Source of the DNA: Salisaeta longa DSM 21114
GTDB taxonomy: Bacteria; Bacteroidota; Rhodothermia; Rhodothermales; Salinibacteraceae
DNA length: 64,000 nucleotides
Assembly (NCBI RefSeq): GCF_000419585.1
Contig: NZ_ATTH01000001.1
Location: forward strand, 3,077,001-3,141,000
Direction: 5' to 3'
Of this stretch, positions 1-11,366 are shown in pieces (the first letter of the stretch is position 1; the number at the start of each line of letters is the position of its first letter). Made by a program: the position numbers and the translations under genes. Under the pieces are notes generated by a model. That model had not been told where the DNA came from. It was given only the letters and a program-made list of their open reading frames with translations, and searched no databases.

Positions 1-1
1 G

Positions 2-358
2 CGCGTGGTCTCAGATGTCGATCAGGCGGCGGCCGTGCGCGCGCTCCTGCAGCGGCGGCGCTTGCCCACCGACACCCTCGGACAGCGCATTGCCCCGGCC
101 CGCCTGGATCTGCAGCTTACGCTCACGCAGCGTCCCCTCATGGCCCTCGTGCCCGACTCGTCGGTTGCAATTACAACGCAGCCGCTGGTGCGCCCCCGGT
201 CGGTTATCGAGCAAGACCTGCTGCGGCCCATCAACCGCTACCCGCAGCGTTACCTCGAGGCCTGGAAGCAACAGCAAGCGTGGCGCCTGATGCCGCGGTA
301 CTGCAAACTGTATCCGCAAACGCTTAAAACCGATCCGCAAACGACCACCATCCGCTAG
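2..358 (+). CDS. Hypothetical protein, C-terminal part (cut by window edge)
   Basis: The reading frame is open from the first bases of the window to a TAG at 356-358, so the gene very probably begins upstream and only its last 118 or so residues are visible. A GTG at position 5 could be read as a start but has no support as one. The visible part has no signal peptide, no membrane segment and no motif I recognise; it is rich in Arg, Gln and Pro, with a basic, aromatic C-terminal section (YPQRYLEAWKQQQAWRLMPR). It lies 63 bases before the ABC-F gene on the same strand. No function is proposed. Confidence 0.5.
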   Translation, partial: RVVSDVDQAAAVRALLQRRRLPTDTLGQRIAPARLDLQLTLTQRPLMALVPDSSVAITTQPLVRPRSVIEQDLLRPINRYPQRYLEAWKQQQAWRLMPRYCKLYPQTLKTDPQTTTIR

Positions 359-421
359 CGTAGCAATGCCTCCACGCCCGTAACGGCGTGCGCTGTTCTT
401 CCGAGATACTGTGCTGCAGGT

Positions 422-2387
<1,966 letters not shown>

Positions 2388-2395
<8 letters not shown>

Positions 2396-3551
2396 CATTG
2401 TGCTGATGGTTGCTGGCGCCGGACCGGCCGCTGCGCAAATTACGAAGCTACCGCGGCCCGACACGGCCCGCACGAGCGGCTATGGATCCGACGTGGCCAT
2501 CAGCGGCGACCTTGCGGTGGTGGGGGCGAGCGCAGAAGACACCTGCGGCCCCAACGGCGGTGCCGCCTACGTGTACGTCCGCGCGTCCAACGGCGTCGAT
2601 TGGACGCAAGTGGCGCGTCTTACGCCCACGCCGTGCCGCCCCAACGCGTTCTTTGGCGCCTCGGTGGCCGCGAGCGACGCGCGCGTTCTGGTGGGCGCCA
2701 CAAGCGAATACTTTGCCGAAGAAAAAGAAAACGCCGCTTACGTATTCGCGCGACAGGCCGATGGCACGTGGCAACAAACCGCACGCCTCACCCCCGACGC
2801 CCGCCGCCCCGAGGGGCGCTTTGCGGTTGACGTGGCGCTCGATGGTGACCGTGCGGCCGTCTCCACCGCCGGCAGCTCCGATGCCGCCTATCATGGCGCC
2901 GTGTATGTGTTCGACTACACGCCCGCAACCGACGCGTGGCAACGAACGGCGCGCCTCACCGCCGCGCATCCGCCCGAAGACGGCGTGCTGGGCGGGGCCG
3001 TAGCGCTCGACGGCAACCGCATCGCCGTAGCCGCCTCCACCTACTTCCGCGACGACCCGGGCGGGGTGTACGTGTTCGACAAAACGCGGGCCGGCGCGTG
3101 GTCATCGGCCGCGTTTCTGCCGGGCATCGACGCGTTTACAATCTCCGTGGCCCTTGCGGGTCGCCGCCTCGTGGTGGGCGAGTCGCGCGCGGGCGACGAT
3201 GCCTCGGGGCGCGTGCAGGTGTACACCGAGCGGCGTCCCGGCGCGTGGCACCGCACCGCCACGTTGCATCCCATGCCGCCGTATGCCAACGGGCAGTTTG
3301 GCGCGCTCGTCGCCGCCGATGGGCCGTGGCTGCTGGCCACCGGCTACGACGAGCAGCTCGACAAGGAATTCAACATCGACCGCGTCGTGTACGTCTACAA
3401 GCGCACCGCCCGCGGCTGGTCGCAGCGCCTCATCCTCGACATCGGGCAGGTGGACTTTGGCGCGGCCCTCGCGGTGGATCGCGGCACGGCGATCGTGAGT
3501 CATGTGCCCGAGACCGGCGCGGGCGTCGTGTACGTTGCCCAACTCCCCTAG
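2388..3551 (+). CDS. Exported FG-GAP-like beta-propeller protein
   Basis: I place the start at the ATG at 2388, which overlaps the ABC-F stop by eight bases and begins a convincing signal peptide (MLSIVLMVAGAGPAAAQ); in-frame ATGs at 2346/2349 would put 13-14 uncharacteristic residues before it. The mature part of the 387-residue protein consists of about six to seven repeats of roughly 55 residues with the pattern FG-x-S-V-A...-D-x-x-x-V-G-A...-G-x-x-Y-V-Y, for example FGASVAASDARVLVGA. This is typical of FG-GAP/integrin-alpha-like propellers, which are secreted or surface exposed. No catalytic motif is seen. The overlap suggests translational coupling to the ABC-F gene, although no functional link is obvious. 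Confidence 0.8.
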
Positions 3552-3679
3552 GCGCGGCCCGCGCTGCACGGGGCGGCCCGACGTCCTTTGCCAATTTTTT
3601 GGGCAGATGGCTTGTGAAGCGGCGCCGTTCCGTCGTACGTTAAAGGCCCGTATCCCCTTGACCGCCCTGCACCCGCCCC

Positions 3680-4555
3680 GTGGCCCAACGACTCGACGGA
3701 AAAGCCCTCGCCCAAGCCGTACGTACCGATGTTCGTCAGGAGATTACCGCCTGGCGCGACGCCGGACACCGCCCGCCGATGCTCAAGGTCGTGCTCATCG
3801 GCGACCACCCGGCGTCCGCGGCCTACGTGCGGGGGAAGGAAAAGGACGCAGCCGAAGTGGGCATCGATACCGAGACGCTGCGCTACCCCGAAAGCATCGC
3901 CGAGGATGAGCTCCTGGACGTGGTGCAGGCGCTCAACGCCGATGCGGCGGTCGACGGCGTGCTTGTGCAGTTGCCGCTGCCCGACCACATCAACGAGCAG
4001 CGCGTCATTCACGCCATCGACCCGGCCAAAGACGTAGACGGCTTCCATCCCGAAAACATGGGCCGCCTCCTCATTGGCGATCCGGCGTTTATTCCGGCCA
4101 CGCCCTACGGCATCCTGGAGATGCTGAAGCGGTCGGATATTGCCACCGAAGGGCAGCGCGCCGTTATCGTGGGGCGCTCCAACATCGTCGGCAAGCCGAT
4201 GGCCGCGCTCCTCCTGCAGCGCACCGCCAACGCTACCGTCACGGTGTGCCACAGCCGCACGCGTAACCTCAGCGCCCACACGCAAGCCGCCGACATTCTG
4301 GTGGCAGCCGTAGGACGCGCCGGATTCATCACGGCCGACATGGTCAAGGAAGGCGCCGTCGTCATCGACGTGGGCATCAATCGCGTCGACGACCCCTCGC
4401 GCGAGCGCGGGTACCGCCTCGTGGGCGATGTAGACTTCGAGCCGGTGGCAGAGAAAGCCGGGTGGATTACGCCGGTGCCCGGCGGCGTGGGCCTCATGAC
4501 ACGCGCCATGCTGCTGGTAAACACGCTTCACGCTGCCAAACAACATGCCGGATAA
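3680..4555 (+). CDS. folD: Bifunctional methylenetetrahydrofolate dehydrogenase / cyclohydrolase
   Basis: This cytosolic enzyme interconverts 5,10-methylene-THF, 5,10-methenyl-THF and 10-formyl-THF, supplying one-carbon units for purines and formyl-Met. At 291 residues it has the usual FolD length. It shows the substrate motif SAAYVRGKEKDA (Tyr49 and catalytic Lys53), QLPLPDHI, DVDGFHP, the NADP-binding GRSNIVGKPMA stretch, CHSRT and the C-terminal PGGVGLMT signature. The start is a GTG at 3680. The last codons overlap the start of the MscS gene by 11 bases, so the two are probably cotranscribed. Confidence 0.97.
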   Translation: MAQRLDGKALAQAVRTDVRQEITAWRDAGHRPPMLKVVLIGDHPASAAYVRGKEKDAAEVGIDTETLRYPESIAEDELLDVVQALNADAAVDGVLVQLPLPDHINEQRVIHAIDPAKDVDGFHPENMGRLLIGDPAFIPATPYGILEMLKRSDIATEGQRAVIVGRSNIVGKPMAALLLQRTANATVTVCHSRTRNLSAHTQAADILVAAVGRAGFITADMVKEGAVVIDVGINRVDDPSRERGYRLVGDVDFEPVAEKAGWITPVPGGVGLMTRAMLLVNTLHAAKQHAG

Positions 4556-5576
4556 GCCCATGGTGCCCCCCCAAGCCGCCTTGCTTCAGGCGGCCCCCGA
4601 CACCAGCCGCGCGTCCGCACAGCCGTCTACCATGGCTGAAGGGCTGGGAACCATCAACAACACGTTCGGCCGCATCATCAACCTGCTGGCCGAGGGGCGG
4701 TGGAATGAGATGTACGATTTGCTGTATGAGGAAACCGTCAACCTCATCGGCTTATTTCTGCAGAACGGGCTCGAAGCGCTGCTTGCGTTTGTTGTCCTCT
4801 ACGCCATCTACTGGGGCATCGACTCGACCTTGCAGCGGGTCCTGGATCACTCCAAGGGATTGGATAAGGGGCTGGCCAGTTTGCTCCAGCGCAGCTACCG
4901 CGTGGTGGCCATGGTGTTTATTGGCGCAATGGTGCTGGGGCAGCTTGGCGTAAACGTGACGGCGCTCGTGGCCGGTCTTAGCATCGCCGGTATTGCCGTT
5001 GGTTTTGCTGCGCGCGACTCGCTGGAGAACTTTATCTCGGGCGTTACGATCCTTGTCGACGAGCCGTTTAAGGTGGGCGATTACATTCAGGTGGAAGGCG
5101 AGTACGGGCAGGTCAGCGAAATCACGCTGCGTTCGACGCGCATCCGCACGGTGCGCAACGAGATTATGGTGCTGCCCAACACGCAGATGATCACGCAGCC
5201 CGTGGTAAATCACACCAAGCAAAACACCCTGCGCGTTGATATTCCCTTTGGCATTGCGTACGAAGAATTTCCGGACGAGGCCCGCGCGGTGGTGCTGGCG
5301 CTTCCGGCCGACGATGACCGGATTTTGACGCGCCCCGAGCCCACAGTGGTGGTGACGGAGATGGCAGGCTCTAGTGTGAACATGGTCCTGCGCATGTACC
5401 TGCGCGACCCAAGCGAGGAGCTGCCCGTGCGGTGGGCGTACACCGAGAAGGTGCGCGAGGCGCTGCGTGCCGCCGACATCGAGATTCCCTTCCCGCACAT
5501 GCAGCTCTTTCTGGACGAGGCCAAGGGCTTGCACGGCTCTACCCTTTTCCCCGAATCGCCCGATGCGTCGTCTTAG
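4545..5576 (+). CDS. MscS-family small-conductance mechanosensitive channel
   Basis: A 343-residue inner-membrane channel that releases solutes on hypo-osmotic shock. After a polar N-terminal 65 residues, hydrophobic segments lie at about 65-90 and 120-165. The pore-lining TM3 is the Gly/Ala-rich stretch LSIAGIAVGFAARDSLENF, followed by the beta domain (VDEPFKVGDYIQVEGEYG, STRIRTVRNEIMVLPN) and the C-terminal alpha/beta domain. The ATG at 4545 overlaps folD. Its stop codon shares bases with the stop of the convergent enoyl-CoA hydratase gene (5573-5576). Such channels would matter in a halophilic or salt-variable habitat, which is inference. Confidence 0.93.
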   Translation: MPDKPMVPPQAALLQAAPDTSRASAQPSTMAEGLGTINNTFGRIINLLAEGRWNEMYDLLYEETVNLIGLFLQNGLEALLAFVVLYAIYWGIDSTLQRVLDHSKGLDKGLASLLQRSYRVVAMVFIGAMVLGQLGVNVTALVAGLSIAGIAVGFAARDSLENFISGVTILVDEPFKVGDYIQVEGEYGQVSEITLRSTRIRTVRNEIMVLPNTQMITQPVVNHTKQNTLRVDIPFGIAYEEFPDEARAVVLALPADDDRILTRPEPTVVVTEMAGSSVNMVLRMYLRDPSEELPVRWAYTEKVREALRAADIEIPFPHMQLFLDEAKGLHGSTLFPESPDASS

Positions 5577-6364
5577 CGTCCTTGGAAGTCGGGCGCGCGT
5601 TTCTCTAGAAAGGCCTGCACGCCTTCGCGATGATCGTGGGTCTGCACGGCCTCCATCTGCAGTTCGGCTTCCTTCCGGATGACGTCGGCAAGGCCATGAT
5701 CTTGCGCGTAGGCCAACACCTCCTTGGTTTGGGCCAGGGCCTGCGTGGGACGTTGGGCGAGTTCGTGGGCCCAGGCGTCGGCGGCGTCGTGCAGCTCGTC
5801 GGCAGGCACCACGCGGTTGGTAAGCCCGAGGGCCGCGCACCGGTCGGCCGGTAACGGATCGGCCGTGGCAGCAAGCTCGAACGCGCGGCTGTAGCCCACC
5901 TGGCGCACCAGCAGGTACGAGGCGCCGCTGTCGGGCACAAAGGCGATGTTGCTAAACGCCATCATCTGCACCGCGTCGTCGGCCATGAGGCGCAGGTCGC
6001 ACGCCAGCGCCAGCGCCATGCCCGCCCCGGCGGCCGCGCCATTGATCGCGCCGATGACAGGCTTGGGGGCGTGTTGTATGCGCTGGATGAGCGGCAGATA
6101 GCGCGTGGTGAGGTGCTCGTATAGCTGATCGGGCGAGAGGCCCTCCTTGAGCAGCGTCAGGTCGGCGCCCGCGCAAAAGCCCGGACCGTTGGCGCGCAGT
6201 ACAATGGCGCGCACCGCATCGTCGGCGCTCAGCGCCTCGAATACCGCGCGCAGGTCGGCATCGAGCGCTGGACTGAGGGCGTTGCGCCGCTTCGGCTGAT
6301 CCATCGTAACGGTGGCAACGGCGGCGTCGCGGTGCAGCTGAAGGGTATCGTACGTAGCGGCCAT
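5573..6364 (-). CDS. Enoyl-CoA hydratase/isomerase family protein
   Basis: A 263-residue crotonase-fold protein. I start it at the ATG at 6364-6362 (MAATYDTLQL); the frame stays open upstream, but that extension is Cys/Pro-rich and unlike the family. Visible motifs are the N-terminal strand VTMDQPKRRNALS, the oxyanion-hole stretch GPGFCAGADL, the INGAAAGAGMALALACDLR block and FVPDSGASYLL. The last resembles PaaG-like isomerases more than FadB-type hydratases, which usually carry a second catalytic Glu there. The likely substrate is a CoA thioester in fatty-acid or aromatic-acid breakdown; the exact reaction is unknown. Confidence 0.9.
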   Translation of the reverse strand: MAATYDTLQLHRDAAVATVTMDQPKRRNALSPALDADLRAVFEALSADDAVRAIVLRANGPGFCAGADLTLLKEGLSPDQLYEHLTTRYLPLIQRIQHAPKPVIGAINGAAAGAGMALALACDLRLMADDAVQMMAFSNIAFVPDSGASYLLVRQVGYSRAFELAATADPLPADRCAALGLTNRVVPADELHDAADAWAHELAQRPTQALAQTKEVLAYAQDHGLADVIRKEAELQMEAVQTHDHREGVQAFLEKRAPDFQGR

Positions 6365-6754
6365 GAGGAAAACACGTGATGGGCAGAACAGCAACGGACG
6401 CCCACAACATACCAGCGCGGGCTGCGAGGCGCAAGCGCTTCCACCTAAGCTGGAGATCATCTCGGAACAGAGGAGCAAAGGGCCACAGGTCGTCCCGGAA
6501 GGGCAATCCCCAGAGTTGGGCACTCTTTGCTACGAAGCACTTTTCTTGGCCCCTGGAGATCGCCACGTCACTCACGTGCGCTCATTCCTCGCGATGACAT
6601 GAAGGGAATTTCTTTTTTGCTGGGTTGGGTGTGCAGCTGCCAAGATGGTTCCGAACAATCGTTTGAACCATCAATGCTCCGCGCATCGACCGAGACGACG
6701 GATGCCACCGACGCGGCGCGCTCGTGAAACGAACCGTCGCTTGGCGGCTTTCCC
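6365..6754 (+). other. Intergenic stretch with eroded genomic repeat
   Basis: There is no believable gene in these 390 bases between the divergently oriented enoyl-CoA hydratase and sulfotransferase genes. The sequence around 6450-6600 resembles eroded copies of the dispersed repeats many bacteria carry (blocks such as GGAGATCGCCACGTCACTCA followed by CCTCGCGATGACA). The right part is copy A of a direct repeat listed separately. Confidence 0.45.
6588..6715 (+). repeat. Direct repeat copy A flanking the sulfotransferase gene
   Basis: This block is recognisably related to 7698-7805. Both begin CTCGCGATGACA, share GTGCAG near the middle, then TCCGAACA, TGAACCATC and GAGACG, and end in GATGCCAC or CATCCAC. 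Copy A is about 16 bases longer in its right half. It ends about 40 bases before the sulfotransferase start. Confidence 0.55.
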
Positions 6755-7714
6755 TTGGCCCACGGTTCTGCTCCTAACCCGCTCGTTGGTGTGCCGCTGC
6801 CTACGTTTTTGCTCATCGGAGCCATGAAGGCCGGAACGACGGCGCTGTACGACGCGCTGCGCCAGCATCCGGACGTGTTTATGGCGCCGGTGAAGGAGCC
6901 CAACTACTTCGCATTTGCCGATGCGCCGCCGGCGTTTACCGCGCCCATCGACGAGCGCCCCGAAGGCATCAACAACGCTTCAATCACCGCGGCCGACGCG
7001 TACCGCGCCCTGTTTGACGGAAGCGAAGATGCCGCCGCGCGAGGCGAGGCGTCGCACTGGTACCTGTACTGGCCTGCCGCGCCCGCCAACATTCAGGAGG
7101 CGGTGCCCACGGTGCGCCTGCTGGCCGTGCTCCGCAACCCGGTCGAGCGGGCGTACTCCGAGTTCATGCACTTTGTGCGTGATGGCGTTGAGCCCATCAC
7201 CGATTTCGGAAAGGCGCTGGACGCGGAGGGCGCGCGCGTGGAGGCCGGGTGGGCGCTGGGCCGCTACGTGGATCGCGGGCGCTACGCGGAGCAGTTGGAG
7301 CGCTACCTGGCGCGCTTCGACCGGTCGCAACTGCGCATTTACCTGCACGATGACCTCGTGGAGGACCCCCAAGAGGTGATCGAGGATGTGTACCGGTTCA
7401 TTGGCGTCGATCCCCATTTTTCGCCCGCCACCACCCGCCGCGTCAACAAGTCGGGCGTTCCCAAACGCCGCTGGATGCACCGGCTCCTTACAGCGGCGCA
7501 GCCCATGCGCGAGGCCCTTGCACCCGTAGTACCACAGGCGATGGTGCGCTGGGCTACGGCCCTCAAAAATCAGAACTTGGACAAGCCGCCCATGGACCCC
7601 GCGGTGCGCTCGCGTCTCATCGAAACGTTTCGCCCGGAGGTCCGCGCGCTGGAAACCCTCCTCGACCGCGACCTCAGCCACTGGCTCGCCCCCACCCCTC
7701 GCGATGACACGTAG
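6755..7714 (+). CDS. Sulfotransferase family protein
   Basis: Predicted to transfer sulfate from PAPS to an acceptor, probably a surface glycan given the neighbours. The 5'-phosphosulfate loop is IGAMKAGTTALYDAL near residues 21-35, and the 3'-phosphate site is LLAVLRNPVERAYSEF, both typical of heparan-sulfate NDST/HSST-like families. The length of 319 residues fits. The start is uncertain: a TTG at 6755 gives the listed protein, and the GTG at about 6788 lies just before the conserved domain. The last codons (PRDDT) lie inside direct repeat copy B, so the present C-terminus may have been formed by the repeat. Confidence 0.88.
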   Translation: MAHGSAPNPLVGVPLPTFLLIGAMKAGTTALYDALRQHPDVFMAPVKEPNYFAFADAPPAFTAPIDERPEGINNASITAADAYRALFDGSEDAAARGEASHWYLYWPAAPANIQEAVPTVRLLAVLRNPVERAYSEFMHFVRDGVEPITDFGKALDAEGARVEAGWALGRYVDRGRYAEQLERYLARFDRSQLRIYLHDDLVEDPQEVIEDVYRFIGVDPHFSPATTRRVNKSGVPKRRWMHRLLTAAQPMREALAPVVPQAMVRWATALKNQNLDKPPMDPAVRSRLIETFRPEVRALETLLDRDLSHWLAPTPRDDT

Positions 7715-7805
7715 GAAACTGCTTCTTCGGGCGACGAGCGTGCAGTTGGACACACCCCTCCGAACAGCCACCTGAACCATCGACATTCGAGACGGCATCC
7801 ACAGC
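7698..7805 (+). repeat. Direct repeat copy B overlapping the sulfotransferase 3' end
   Basis: Partner of the 6588-6715 block, in the same orientation. It supplies the last codons and stop of the sulfotransferase gene and then runs into non-coding DNA. The remaining sequence to 7955, before the next gene, shows nothing recognisable. Confidence 0.55.
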
Positions 7806-7955
7806 CTGGCAATCGCTGCAGTTCATCGGACGTCCCCGGCCATCAACGGAGGCGCGCCAACACGCGTTGAGCAGCGCCGTTGGCTGACCTTCCAGGGAGC
7901 CCTGCGTACCGGGGGGCGTTAGCGCTCTGGTGCCTTTCCAAACGATTCGACCGTC

Positions 7956-9026
7956 ATGTCTACGCCCCTCGCCGTGCTCGCGTGGCCCGCGTTTAACAAC
8001 CGCACGGGCAATCCCTACAACCGGCTGCTCTACGACGCGATGGACCCGACCGCGGCCGTCGTCGACGAGTTTACCCCGCAGCGTGCGCTCACCGGCACGT
8101 ACGACGTGGTGCACGTGCACTGGCCCGACGATTTTTTGAGCCAGCCGCACGTCTGGACGGCCGCTGCCTACGTGGGGGCTACGCTGGTGCTGCTTACCTG
8201 GATGCGCATGCGCGGCGCGGCGCTGGTGTGGACGGCCCACGATGCTGGGCCGCACCAATCCCACCACCCGCGGTTGGAGCGGCTGTTCTGGCGCGTCTTT
8301 ATTCCGCAAGTGGATGGCCTCATCAGCCTGAGCCGGGCCGGCCTGGAGGCCACCTGCGCGGCTCATCCGCGACTGCGCAACGTGCCGGGCCGCGTGATTC
8401 CGCACGGGCACTACCGCTCGGCGTACCCGGCGCCGCTGCCGGTGGACGAGGCGCGCGCCGCGCTGGACGTTCCTGCTGGCGCCACCGTCATTGGGCATGT
8501 GGGGCGCATCCGGCCGTACAAAAACGTCCCACACCTCATCACGTGCTTTCGCCGATTGGACGCACCGGACGCGCGGCTGTATGTTGCCGGAAACCCATCG
8601 AGCGATGCACTCGCGCGCCGGGTGGAGGCGGCCGCTGCCCCCGACGCCCGCGTGACAACCGACCTCCGCTTTGTGCCCGAGGCGGAGCTGGTGCAGGTGA
8701 TTAGCGCCAGCGACCTCATCGCCTTGCCCTACACGGATATTTTGCACTCGGGCACTGCCCTCCTGGCGCTCTCGCTCAACCGTCCGGTGCTCGTGCCGGC
8801 CCGCGGGGCCATGGCCGAACTCCAAGAGCAGGTGGGCGCTGCGTGGGTGCGCACCTACGACGACGGACTGACGCCCGCGGTGCTCCGTGATGCGCTCCAC
8901 TGGGCGCAAACCGCTGCACGTCCGCCGCGCGCGCCGCTGGAGGCGTTGGCGTGGCCGCGCCTGGCGGCTGCGCACGTCGCGCTGTACCGTACCGCGGCAG
9001 CGAACAACACATCCGGGCGGTCGTGA
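7956..9026 (+). CDS. GT-B fold glycosyltransferase (GT4-like)
   Basis: A 356-residue cytosolic or membrane-peripheral glycosyltransferase. Features are an early DVVHVHWPDDF stretch, as in GT4-like mannosyl- or glucosyltransferases, VIPHGHYRSAYP between the two Rossmann lobes, GHVGRIRPYKNVPHLI at the start of the donor-binding lobe, and the C-terminal SASDLIALPYTDILHSG segment. That segment has Asp where many family members have the first Glu of the EX7E motif. It starts with an ATG and is followed 39 bases later by the flippase gene. It probably adds a sugar to a lipid-linked repeat unit of the same polysaccharide; donor and acceptor are unknown. Confidence 0.85.
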   Translation: MSTPLAVLAWPAFNNRTGNPYNRLLYDAMDPTAAVVDEFTPQRALTGTYDVVHVHWPDDFLSQPHVWTAAAYVGATLVLLTWMRMRGAALVWTAHDAGPHQSHHPRLERLFWRVFIPQVDGLISLSRAGLEATCAAHPRLRNVPGRVIPHGHYRSAYPAPLPVDEARAALDVPAGATVIGHVGRIRPYKNVPHLITCFRRLDAPDARLYVAGNPSSDALARRVEAAAAPDARVTTDLRFVPEAELVQVISASDLIALPYTDILHSGTALLALSLNRPVLVPARGAMAELQEQVGAAWVRTYDDGLTPAVLRDALHWAQTAARPPRAPLEALAWPRLAAAHVALYRTAAANNTSGRS

Positions 9027-9065
9027 AACCTGCGCTGTAGCGACGTCCCCACGCCTCCTGCTTGC

Positions 9066-10544
9066 ATGGCTGCTTCCCTCCGCGAAAAAACGACCACCGG
9101 CATTGCCTGGACGACCGTCGAGGACTGGGGCGGGCGCATTGCCAACTTTATGGTGATGTTGGTGCTGGCGCGCTTGCTCTCGGAGGCTGCGTTTGGGCTG
9201 GTGGCCCTCGCAGGGGTGTTCGTGGCGCTGGCAAAGGTGCTCATCGATCAGGGCTTTTCCGATGCCATCGTGCAGCGTGAGACGCTCACCGACGGGCACT
9301 TGGATACGGCCCTGTGGATCAATGTGGGCACCGGAGTGGTGCTGGCGGGCCTTACGGCGGGGGCCGCGCCGTGGATCGCACAGGTCATGGGTGAAGCCGC
9401 CCTGACGCCGCTCTTGCGCGTGCTGGCGGTGGTGTTCGTGCTGCGAAGCCTCAGCGGCGTGCAGCAGGCGCTCTTTCAGCGCACAATGGACTTTCGCGTG
9501 CTGGCGTTGCGGTCGCTTGCGGCGGTCGCGCTGGGAGGCGCAGTGGGCATCGGGATGGCGGTGACCGGGTTTGGCGTGTGGAGCCTCATCGGTCAGCAGG
9601 TGACGTACAACGCGGTGGAGATGGTGGTGCTGTGGACGGCGAGCGACTGGCGGCCCGGCTTTACGTTTTCTGCAGAGCGGTTCCGGGAGCTCTTTGGCTT
9701 TAGCGCCTACATGACCGGTACGCGCCTGCTCAACTTTGCGGCCAACCGTAGCGACACGTTCCTCGTGGGGGCGTTTCTGGGGCCGGTGGCGCTGGGACTG
9801 TACGACCTTGCGTTTCGGCAGATGCACACGGCGTCGCAACTCCTTACGGGGGCGACGTCGCGCGTCACGTTTTCCACCTTTAGCCGCATGCAGGACGACC
9901 CGGCCCAGGTGCGGCGCTTTCACCGGTCGGCCACGCAGTTTGGCGCGGCGCTCGCGTTTCCACTGTTCGGCTTGCTGATGCTGTGGGCGCCCGAGGTGAT
10001 GGTAGTCCTCTTCGGGGATAAGTGGGCACCGAGCGGGCCGCTGCTGCGCGTGCTGGCAGCCATGGGGCTGCTGCAAGGCATCACGCTGTTCAATGGAGCG
10101 GTCATCAAAGGGATGGGCCGCTCGTCGTGGACGCTGGTGCAGGTGGCGCTGTACTGGGGCGTGCGCCTCGGCCTGATGGCGCTGGCGCTGGCTTTTTCGG
10201 CCGGGGCGATGGGCATTGCGGTGGCGTACGTGGCGGGCGGGTACCTGGTAGCGCCGCTGGGCTGGTGGATGGTGCATCGGCTCGTGGGCCTACCGGTGGG
10301 CGCGTATCTGCGCGCGCTGGCGCCTGTCGCGGCTGCGGCGCTGGTGGGCATTGGCCTTAGCGCGGTTGTGCGGTGGAGCCTCCCGACACTCAATCTGTAC
10401 GTGCACCTTGCCGCGGGCGTCGGGAGTGGACTCCTGGCCTACGCCGGCGCCCTCTACCTTTTGCAGCGCCCGCTGGTGTATCGCGCGCTTCGGCTGGCGC
10501 GCGCCCTCACCGCACCGTTTCGTCCGTCGCGTTCAACCTCCTAA
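9066..10544 (+). CDS. Wzx-like oligosaccharide flippase (MOP superfamily)
   Basis: A 492-residue, very hydrophobic protein with about 12-14 predicted membrane helices spread along its whole length. It opens with the typical GIAWTTVEDWGGRIANFMVM helix and includes ARLLSEAAFGLVALAGVFV, as in the Wzx/MviN polysaccharide exporters. Its role would be moving an undecaprenyl-linked repeat unit across the inner membrane. It sits between two glycosyltransferase genes and the sulfotransferases, which supports this assignment over a MATE drug-export role. The gap to the next gene is only six bases. Confidence 0.9.
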   Translation: MAASLREKTTTGIAWTTVEDWGGRIANFMVMLVLARLLSEAAFGLVALAGVFVALAKVLIDQGFSDAIVQRETLTDGHLDTALWINVGTGVVLAGLTAGAAPWIAQVMGEAALTPLLRVLAVVFVLRSLSGVQQALFQRTMDFRVLALRSLAAVALGGAVGIGMAVTGFGVWSLIGQQVTYNAVEMVVLWTASDWRPGFTFSAERFRELFGFSAYMTGTRLLNFAANRSDTFLVGAFLGPVALGLYDLAFRQMHTASQLLTGATSRVTFSTFSRMQDDPAQVRRFHRSATQFGAALAFPLFGLLMLWAPEVMVVLFGDKWAPSGPLLRVLAAMGLLQGITLFNGAVIKGMGRSSWTLVQVALYWGVRLGLMALALAFSAGAMGIAVAYVAGGYLVAPLGWWMVHRLVGLPVGAYLRALAPVAAAALVGIGLSAVVRWSLPTLNLYVHLAAGVGSGLLAYAGALYLLQRPLVYRALRLARALTAPFRPSRSTS

Positions 10545-10550
10545 GCATTC

Positions 10551-11360
10551 ATGGCTGTTCCACTCACCATTGGCATCATCACTGCCGGTCGCCCAGGCTG
10601 CTTGGAGCGTTGCATTGGCAGCGTGCGAACGCACGTGACGACGCCACACCACATGGTGGTGCTCGACAGCCTTGCCAATCCCGAGCTGGAGGCTACGTGG
10701 GCGGCGGCTGAGGACGTCACGTACCGCGCCGCGCCGCGTCCGGTGGGGCCGTCGGCGGCCCGGCGCCTCATCGCCGAGGCGCTTGAAACGCCGCGCCTCC
10801 TCTACCTCGACGACGACATCGAGGTGCGCCCCGGCACCGTCGAGGCGCTGATGACCTACCTGGACACCCACGACGGGGTGGATATTGCCACGGGCGTGTG
10901 GAACGAGTACGACCAGTACCGCATGATGGGGCAGTTTTTTGTGGAGGGCGAGCAGGGCGAAACGCCTATCGTCACCAAGAAATTCTTAACGGTGGAGGCT
11001 GCCGATGCCGTGGGGCTTTCGAGCGCGCGCGTCGACGGCGGACTTGCCACCATGCTGCTGCGCGCCGAGGTGCTGGAGGCGGTCCAGTTCGATCCGCGCT
11101 ACGACTTTTACTACGAGCTGTACGACTTCTTCATGCAGTGCAAGCGCGCGGGCATGAACGTGCAGGCTGTACGCAAGGCCGTGTTCGACCACAAGCCGGT
11201 GGCGTACCTGGACGAGACCGAGCGCCAGCGCAGCGACACCGAGGTGGATAAAGAGCGCTTTGCCGAGAAGTGGGGCCTGCAGCCCATTGGCAGTGTTGGC
11301 GGGGTACAACGCACGCTGTGGGAGCGCGTGCTTCACAAGGTGCGTCGCTTCTGGAGCTGA
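10551..11360 (+). CDS. Family 2 glycosyltransferase (GT-A fold)
   Basis: A 269-residue glycosyltransferase starting MAVPLTIGIITAGRPGCLER, the usual N-terminal strand of GT2 enzymes. The metal and nucleotide-sugar motif is the Asp triplet in LLYLDDDIEVRP at about residues 83-94. Later, RVDGGLATMLLR and the acidic YDFYYELYDFFMQC region stand where the acceptor-site residues lie in the family. No membrane anchor is visible. It lies six bases after the flippase and six before a sulfotransferase, so it is part of one transcription unit. The sugar transferred cannot be read from sequence. Confidence 0.88.
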   Translation: MAVPLTIGIITAGRPGCLERCIGSVRTHVTTPHHMVVLDSLANPELEATWAAAEDVTYRAAPRPVGPSAARRLIAEALETPRLLYLDDDIEVRPGTVEALMTYLDTHDGVDIATGVWNEYDQYRMMGQFFVEGEQGETPIVTKKFLTVEAADAVGLSSARVDGGLATMLLRAEVLEAVQFDPRYDFYYELYDFFMQCKRAGMNVQAVRKAVFDHKPVAYLDETERQRSDTEVDKERFAEKWGLQPIGSVGGVQRTLWERVLHKVRRFWS

Positions 11361-11366
11361 TACGCT

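Noticed and set aside
7674-10277. An 867-codon open frame on the minus strand across the polysaccharide genes
   Set aside because: It lies opposite clear glycosyltransferase and flippase genes, is full of Arg/His/Gln without any family motif, and long antisense frames are common in GC-rich DNA.
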